NCBI RefSeq assembly: GCF_021233055.1 | Contig: NZ_CP089538.1 | Span: 3,364,501 to 3,428,500 of the forward strand | Origin: Spirosoma oryzicola | Lineage (GTDB): Bacteria; Bacteroidota; Bacteroidia; Cytophagales; Spirosomataceae | Direction: 5' to 3' | DNA length: 64,000 nucleotides | Part shown: piece by piece, positions 59,169 to 64,000 of the stretch | Position numbering within the stretch: the first letter of the stretch is position 1 | Layout of the letters: each line of letters starts with the position of its first letter | Notes under the pieces: model-generated | Seen by the model: only the letters and a program-made list of their open reading frames with translations | What the model was told of the DNA's origin: nothing | The model's database searches: none | Translations under genes and position numbers: made by a program

Positions 59169-62100
59169 TTAGAATGTCAGATTCAGGTTGATACCGTACC
59201 GACGGGTGGTCGGCGTTTGCAGGCTGGAGATACCGCCCGTCAGGAACTGATCGAGATCGATGTCTTTGTATTGCGCGAAGTAAAGCAGGTTACGGCCGAC
59301 CAGCGATACACTTGCCTGCCGGACACCGAAGCGACTAAGCGCTTTCGTCGGCAGCGTGTAGCCGATGATGACCTCGCGGAGCTTGACGAAGCTTCGGTCC
59401 ATCAGGAACGATTCAGCCTGACCGTACAACCGTGCGACATAGTCCTGTGCGAACGTCGCGGTAGTATTGGGACCGTATTTCAGTTCACCATAGTTCAGCA
59501 CGTTACCGTTGACATCGTAATTTAGCGAACCACTCGCCAGCACGACGCCACTGCCCACGTACGATTTCACGCCCTGTACATCGTTGACCCGAGCGGTACC
59601 CAATGCGCCCTGTACCGTTTCGATGTTACGACCACCCTGGAAGGTTTTCTGCCGAACATAGTCGCCGATCACGCCACCTACACGTCCGTCGAACTGGAAG
59701 CTGAACGTCAGGTTTTTGTAGCTGAAGCGGTTGTTGATTCCCCAGACAAACTTAGGATTCACGTAGCCCAGAAACTGCGCCGTTGGGTTCGCGATGGGGC
59801 GGCCACCCGCATCATTGATATACTGTCCGTCAGGGGTGCGTACGAAAGCCCCGGCGTAGAAACCATCCGTACGGTCGCCAACGTTGATAAAGCGGTTACC
59901 ACTACTACTACCAACAAAGTAACTGGATGACAGCGTGTTGATACCACCGTCAGGATATACTTCTTTCAGGCGTTCGGTGAAAGTCGAGTAGTTGGCAACC
60001 ACGTCCCAGTTGAAGCCGTTGGTCGAGCGAATGGCCTTACCCGTCAGCGAGATTTCGCCACCTTTCTTCTGCGTCATGATTCCATTGACCAACCGACCGT
60101 TATAGCCCGTTGCTTCCGATGAAGGTAGTACGAAGATCCGGGGCCCGTCGTTGCTGACGTAGTAAGCAGCGTCCAGCGCAAGCCGGTTGTTCAGGAACCG
60201 GATGTCCAGCCCAACCTCCGTTTGGGAAGTCGAGTTGGGTATCAGATTCGGGTTGTTCAACGTGTTGGTATAATACGCACTAGGTTTATTGTTATACGAT
60301 AGTGGTAATGAGTATACCGCTGAGTTCTGGTAGGTCGGTCCGCCATATGATGACAAATAGTTATCGCCGTAGCCGATGAGGAACGACGCCCCCGGTGTAG
60401 ACCCAATAGTGGGGGCCGTTAACGCGTCTTTTACGTTGGCGTAACTGGCCCGTACTTTCAAGAACGAAATACCCAAGCTGGCTGGCAGTTTCACATAGTC
60501 CGACACCACCGTACTTAGCGCAACCGACGGATAGAAGTAAGTATTATTTTGCTTCGGCAGGGTTGAGAGTTTATCAAGACGGTTGGTCGTTGTCAGCGTT
60601 ACATAATCGCGGAAGGTAAAGTCAACTGAGTAGTAGGCCGACAGTACGCGCATGTCGGCTGTGAAGTTGTTGGCAATCACCGGATTCGATGAGTTGGCGA
60701 AGTTATACACGCCCGGTACGTTGAGGTAATTGGTGCTTGCGTAGTCGGAGTTGTAATTCAGAATACGGGCTTCGCCACCAGCCAATGCATTGACCGTCAG
60801 ATCGCGCGATACCGTCTTGTTGTATTGCAGCAGTACCTGATTAATGTTGTCGAACAGGTTCCGGCGGTCTTCGCGGTAGTCGCCCCGTCCTTCCTCCCGA
60901 CCATAGGTCGTTGCCGAATAGGGTAGTTTTTCCGTCCGCAGCAGGTTGTATGTCGTCAGCTGCGTTTTGGCCGTCAGTTGCAGGTTGTTGGCAATCTGGT
61001 ATTTCAGCGAGGTATAGCCGTACAGGTTGTTGTTGTAATGCCCACGCAGCCAGTATTTCGCCAAGAACCAAGGGTTATTGTAGCGCTGATATTCTGCATA
61101 GATCTGTTGCGAACCTTCTTTACCCGGCTGCCAGATCTGCTTCATATCGTCGATATTCCAGTCGGCACCACCCCAGGCAACTACGTTATAAATCAGCGAG
61201 TTCGGACCGTAGTTTACATCGGGGAAGTTGGGTGTAAACTGACGATTGTAGTTCATGCTAGCATCAAACCGCAACTTTGGCGAAAAATTGTATCCACCCG
61301 TCAGGTTGAAGTTGACGACGTTCAGCTTCGTATTCGGTACCAGACCGCGCTGGTAGTTATACGAGGTTGAAAAACGCATGTCATATTTTTCGCCCTGTGC
61401 CCCAACGGAAATGTTGTTGTTCGACAGAATACCGGTCTGGATAAACCGGCGCAGGTTGTCTTTACCACGGGGCAGGAACGGCGTTGGCTGCCGGTCGCTG
61501 GTAAACGTAGCTCCGTTGGGGAATTTCGTCGTGAACGACTGCCCCGGAATCACAGGACTGTCATATTGCGGAATCTGTTGGCCGTTCAGGGTTGGTCCCC
61601 AGATATCGTAGTCACCATCGTTGAGCCCGTTTCCTTTGCCATCCCCGAAGTCATACACGCCGTGGTCGCCGGGACCGTATTCATCCTGCACTTTCGGTAT
61701 GGCGAGGAAGCCCTGATCGAACATCTGACTTGTGTTGACTTCGACCGAGAAACCGCGCTTGTCTTTCGTACCGCGCTTGGTCGTAATCAGGATGGCCCCG
61801 TTTTTACCCCGGAAGCCGTACAGCGCCGACGCCGATGCCCCTTTCAGGACCGTATACGTGTCAATATCGTCGGCGCTGATGTTCCAGGTATCCGACGTGA
61901 TGGGGATACCATCGACAACGAACAGAACGTCGGTGTTGCCGCGCAATGAAATATTGGGACGCCCCAGCAGTTCAGCCGAACTACCAATGGTCAGACCAGC
62001 TACTTTGCCCGTCAGCGAGTTGATTGGGTTTGGCTCACGCGCTTTGAGTAGCTGGTTACCATCGACCGTCTGAATGGCGACGCCCGTCTGCCGAACATCT

Positions 62101-62471
62101 TTCTTGATGCCAAGCGCCGTTACAACAACTTCGTTAAGGTTGGCGGTACCGGCTTTCAGCGCGATGTTGACGACCGATCGATTGCCGATAGCCACGCGCT
62201 GATTGTCGTAGCCGATAAACGAAAACGTCAGCGTGGCACTCGTAGGATTGCTCACGTTCAGGCTGTACGTACCGTCTTCGCGGGATGTCGTGCCGACGGT
62301 ACTACCCTGTACCAGAATGGAAACGCCCGGCAACGGCTGCTGATCTTCGGCGGAAGTCACGCGACCGGTAATGGTTTGTGCCAACGCTGGTAAAGCGGAT
62401 AGCAGACTAATCAAAAACGCCAACGGCACCAGGCGTGGCAGTGGCGTCAAAAATCGTAGAGGAGACTTCAT
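59169..62471 (-). CDS. SusC/RagA-family TonB-linked outer-membrane receptor
   Basis: Outer-membrane TonB-dependent channel that imports oligosaccharides with SusD. An 1100-residue protein with a signal peptide ending PALAQ. A carboxypeptidase-regulatory-like domain follows (about 35-110, ITGRVTSAEDQQPLPGVSI). The TonB-box-like LNEVVVTALGIKKD is near 115. The plug (about 120-235) contains ISLRGNTDVLFVVDG and the SusC signature GASASALYGFRGKNGAI. The 22-stranded barrel ends YGINLNLTF. No FecR or sigma/anti-sigma gene, or SusR-like regulator, is seen next to it. A -7 element (62509-62516) precedes it. Confidence 0.95.
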   Translation of the reverse strand: MKSPLRFLTPLPRLVPLAFLISLLSALPALAQTITGRVTSAEDQQPLPGVSILVQGSTVGTTSREDGTYSLNVSNPTSATLTFSFIGYDNQRVAIGNRSVVNIALKAGTANLNEVVVTALGIKKDVRQTGVAIQTVDGNQLLKAREPNPINSLTGKVAGLTIGSSAELLGRPNISLRGNTDVLFVVDGIPITSDTWNISADDIDTYTVLKGASASALYGFRGKNGAILITTKRGTKDKRGFSVEVNTSQMFDQGFLAIPKVQDEYGPGDHGVYDFGDGKGNGLNDGDYDIWGPTLNGQQIPQYDSPVIPGQSFTTKFPNGATFTSDRQPTPFLPRGKDNLRRFIQTGILSNNNISVGAQGEKYDMRFSTSYNYQRGLVPNTKLNVVNFNLTGGYNFSPKLRFDASMNYNRQFTPNFPDVNYGPNSLIYNVVAWGGADWNIDDMKQIWQPGKEGSQQIYAEYQRYNNPWFLAKYWLRGHYNNNLYGYTSLKYQIANNLQLTAKTQLTTYNLLRTEKLPYSATTYGREEGRGDYREDRRNLFDNINQVLLQYNKTVSRDLTVNALAGGEARILNYNSDYASTNYLNVPGVYNFANSSNPVIANNFTADMRVLSAYYSVDFTFRDYVTLTTTNRLDKLSTLPKQNNTYFYPSVALSTVVSDYVKLPASLGISFLKVRASYANVKDALTAPTIGSTPGASFLIGYGDNYLSSYGGPTYQNSAVYSLPLSYNNKPSAYYTNTLNNPNLIPNSTSQTEVGLDIRFLNNRLALDAAYYVSNDGPRIFVLPSSEATGYNGRLVNGIMTQKKGGEISLTGKAIRSTNGFNWDVVANYSTFTERLKEVYPDGGINTLSSSYFVGSSSGNRFINVGDRTDGFYAGAFVRTPDGQYINDAGGRPIANPTAQFLGYVNPKFVWGINNRFSYKNLTFSFQFDGRVGGVIGDYVRQKTFQGGRNIETVQGALGTARVNDVQGVKSYVGSGVVLASGSLNYDVNGNVLNYGELKYGPNTTATFAQDYVARLYGQAESFLMDRSFVKLREVIIGYTLPTKALSRFGVRQASVSLVGRNLLYFAQYKDIDLDQFLTGGISSLQTPTTRRYGINLNLTF

Positions 62472-62508
62472 ACAGTTTGTAGGTTAGTACTACGTACGTG
62501 ATTTCCTA

Positions 62509-62516
62509 CAAAAGTA
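62509..62516 (-). promoter_or_regulatory. -7 promoter element of the susC-susD operon
   Basis: The minus strand reads TACTTTTG, a TAnnTTTG match 38 bases before the susC ATG. An ATTG at 62537-62534, 17 bases upstream, could be part of the -33 element. Confidence 0.5.
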
Positions 62517-62716
62517 AGTTGGCCATATTACCTCAATATTGACTGATTGTCAACGCTTTGTAAACACAGAAGTAATTATTTTACGCAAGCATAACACGCG
62601 TCTGTCCGTTTGTTTCGGGTTATTCTTAAACAATTTCCCTTTTAACTGCCTTCTGTGCTATTTTGACTAATAAAGTGACTAATCAGTAAGAAATTAGCGG
62701 TAAACCCTTCATCTTT

Positions 62717-63317
62717 ATGACCCCTTACAAGATGCCTGATTACTCTCCGTTTTTCACTAAAGCAATCTGTTTTTTATCCAGTCTGCTCGTGTTCGCTTTT
62801 CTATCCGGTACGTTCGGCACGCAATCGCTTAAGGTTTGATACAAACAGTCTGCCCGTAACTGGAACGAGGCACTGACAGTCGGCAATGGTCGTCTGGGAG
62901 CCATGGTATTCGGCAAGGTAGACGAAGAATTCCATCAACTCAACGAAAGCACGCTCTGGTCGGACGGCCCGATTAACCCGAATCCAAAGGCAAAAAACTA
63001 CCTGCTTCAGGCGCGCGAAGCCTTATTAGAGGAAAACTATGCGTTAGCGCCAACGCTCACCAATAAGAGTCAGGACCGCTATTCGGAATTGTATGAATCC
63101 CTGAGGGATCTGCTCATTCGGCAGTCGTTCGGTGGCAAGCCCACGAATTATAACCGCGATTTAAACATCTGATGGGCTTAGACTCAAACCGGCCAGCGAT
63201 GCCAATTCAATCCGCTTTTTCAAGAACCTAGCATGCAAATTGTCCAGTCGGCAACAAACCCAAGTCTATGATTTTATGACCCAGGCAGGACGAAATTATA
63301 CGTTAGTCAGCCAGTAG
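62717..63317 (+). pseudogene. GH95-type alpha-L-fucosidase, decayed (nonsense codon plus internal deletion)
   Basis: An ATG at 62717 starts a signal-peptide-like sequence, but codon 41 is TGA (62837-62839), at a place where GH95 enzymes have Trp (the usual reading is W-Y-K-Q-P/S-A). The same frame continues ARNWNEALTVGNGRLGAMVFG, the GH95 N-terminal motif, then LNESTLWSDGPINPNP and ESLRDLLI. It stops at 63172 after about 152 codons, whereas intact enzymes have about 750-800. A short stretch ending TQAGRNYTLVSQ with a stop at 63315-63317 resembles a GH95 C-terminus, so the middle is probably deleted. A terminator follows. It is next to GH29 and SusCD genes. Confidence 0.82.
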
Positions 63318-63351
63318 CGGTCACCATTCGGATTATCGACAAAAAAGCAGC

Positions 63352-63383
63352 AGATTGCCGGGAATTTCCGTTTCCGGCAATCT
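63352..63383. terminator. Terminator-like hairpin after the GH95 pseudogene
   Basis: AGATTGCCGG (63352-63361) pairs with CCGGCAATCT (63374-63383), extended by three inner pairs with one G-U. It probably served the ancestral GH95 gene. T-tracts on both sides are modest. Confidence 0.65.
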
Positions 63384-63426
63384 ATTTAATGTTGGAAACG
63401 GGTACAATAACAACCCAGTCCATCCA

Positions 63427-64000
63427 ATGAAACGTACACTTTTACGCGTCGCGTTCGGCCTTTTATTGAGTCTCCCGACCCTCGCGCAGCAACATTCCGA
63501 GCAGAATCACGACAAGTACGTCTGGCCTAAAGACGAACAGGTCAAGCAGAAACTAAACAACTGGCAGGATATTAAATTTGGTCTGCTTATGCACTGGGGT
63601 ACGTATAGCCAGTGGGGCGTTGTTGAATCCTGGTCGCTCTGCCCCGAAGACGAAGGCTGGTGCGAACGTAAAGGCCCGTACTCAGCCAACTGGTACGACT
63701 ATAAAAAAGCCTACGAAAACCTGCAGACGACGTTTAACCCGACTAAGTTCAACCCCGAACGTTGGGCGAATGCGGCCAAACAGGCGGGCATGAAATACAT
63801 GATCTTCACGACTAAGCACCACGACGGCTTTTGCATGTTCGACACCAAGCAGACCGACTACAAAATCACTGACAAGAAATCGCCTTTTTCGTCGAACCCG
63901 CGCAGCAACGTAACAAAGGAAGTGCTGGGCGCTTTTCGGCAGCAGGGGTTCATGGTAGGTACCTATTTTTCCAAACCCGACTGGCATACCGAACATTACT
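63427..64000 (+). CDS. GH29-family alpha-L-fucosidase (partial, C-terminus beyond the window)
   Basis: Exported exo-enzyme that removes alpha-L-fucose from glycans. About 191 residues are visible from the ATG at 63427. The signal peptide is MKRTLLRVAFGLLLSLPTLAQ. Family motifs follow: NWQDIKFGLLMHWGTYSQWG, GWCERKGPYSANWYDY, FNPERWANAAKQAGMKY and IFTTKHHDGFCMFDT, which are those of the GH29 (beta/alpha)8 barrel. The catalytic Asp region lies beyond the window end. It follows the GH95 pseudogene by about 110 bases and completes a fucose-type utilisation locus with SusC and SusD on the other strand. Confidence 0.94.
   Translation, partial: MKRTLLRVAFGLLLSLPTLAQQHSEQNHDKYVWPKDEQVKQKLNNWQDIKFGLLMHWGTYSQWGVVESWSLCPEDEGWCERKGPYSANWYDYKKAYENLQTTFNPTKFNPERWANAAKQAGMKYMIFTTKHHDGFCMFDTKQTDYKITDKKSPFSSNPRSNVTKEVLGAFRQQGFMVGTYFSKPDWHTEHY

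Noticed and set aside
62903..63172. A separate 89-residue gene
   Set aside because: Its sequence is the GH95 N-terminal region and the same frame continues upstream through a TGA; it is part of a pseudogene.
1..64000. tRNA, rRNA, CRISPR arrays, insertion sequences or phage integration sites
   Set aside because: Intergenic regions were read for these and none was recognised; all larger hairpins fit terminators or small repeats.

Overview
The window looks like chromosomal DNA of a Cytophagales bacterium (Bacteroidota), most likely Spirosoma or a close relative. The evidence is a SusC/SusD pair, CBS/NAD kinase/DUF6089-type genes in a row, DUF5690 and DUF4142 proteins, weak Shine-Dalgarno sequences, and repeated Bacteroidota -7 promoter elements (TAnnTTTG) ahead of many genes on both strands. 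No tRNA, rRNA, CRISPR array, integrase or transposase was recognised.

Layout. 1-4.4 kb is ion transport: a partial Kup potassium transporter, a small membrane protein, and mntH divergent from mntR with a perfect 22-bp palindrome between them. 4.4-13.6 kb holds an LptF/LptG-type permease, an EamA transporter, and a co-directional envelope-glycan run (DUF6056-like protein, GT-C-like protein, GT2 glycosyltransferase, GT87-like protein, MBOAT O-acyltransferase) ending in a 31-bp perfect inverted repeat. 13.7-22 kb has a GMC oxidoreductase with its gluconate-dehydrogenase-subunit-3-like partner, a DUF4142 protein, two serine hydrolases and an M28 peptidase. 22-28 kb has a GH63-type glucosidase, GNAT, a divergent Sua5/YciO protein and a CCA-type nucleotidyltransferase. 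28-34 kb, all leftward, has an M23 peptidase, two outer-membrane beta-barrel proteins, nadK, a CBS protein, an alpha/beta hydrolase and pabA.

34-46 kb is a redox region: two flavoproteins, a membrane-anchored HELCH protein, OxyR (with both redox cysteines) divergent from ferrochelatase, a 1136-residue modular secreted protein, and a leftward peroxiredoxin/AhpD-like pair. 46-51 kb holds an uncharacterised protein, an OmpA protein, an EamA transporter and a two-gene AAA ATPase/HNH nuclease module that resembles the Septu (PtuA-PtuB) anti-phage family. This module is the best candidate for an accessory system: its genes overlap by ATGA, its ATPase interior is AT-rich, and it sits between nadE and the transporter in one leftward run.

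51-64 kb has nadE, a T4-type polynucleotide kinase-phosphatase, a DUF5690 MFS transporter beside a PhnZ-like HD protein, a metallophosphoesterase, and a fucose-type polysaccharide utilisation locus. That locus comprises SusD, SusC, a decayed GH95 fucosidase pseudogene and a GH29 fucosidase that runs off the end. All functional names are from reading motifs and overall sequence resemblance; no database search was run.
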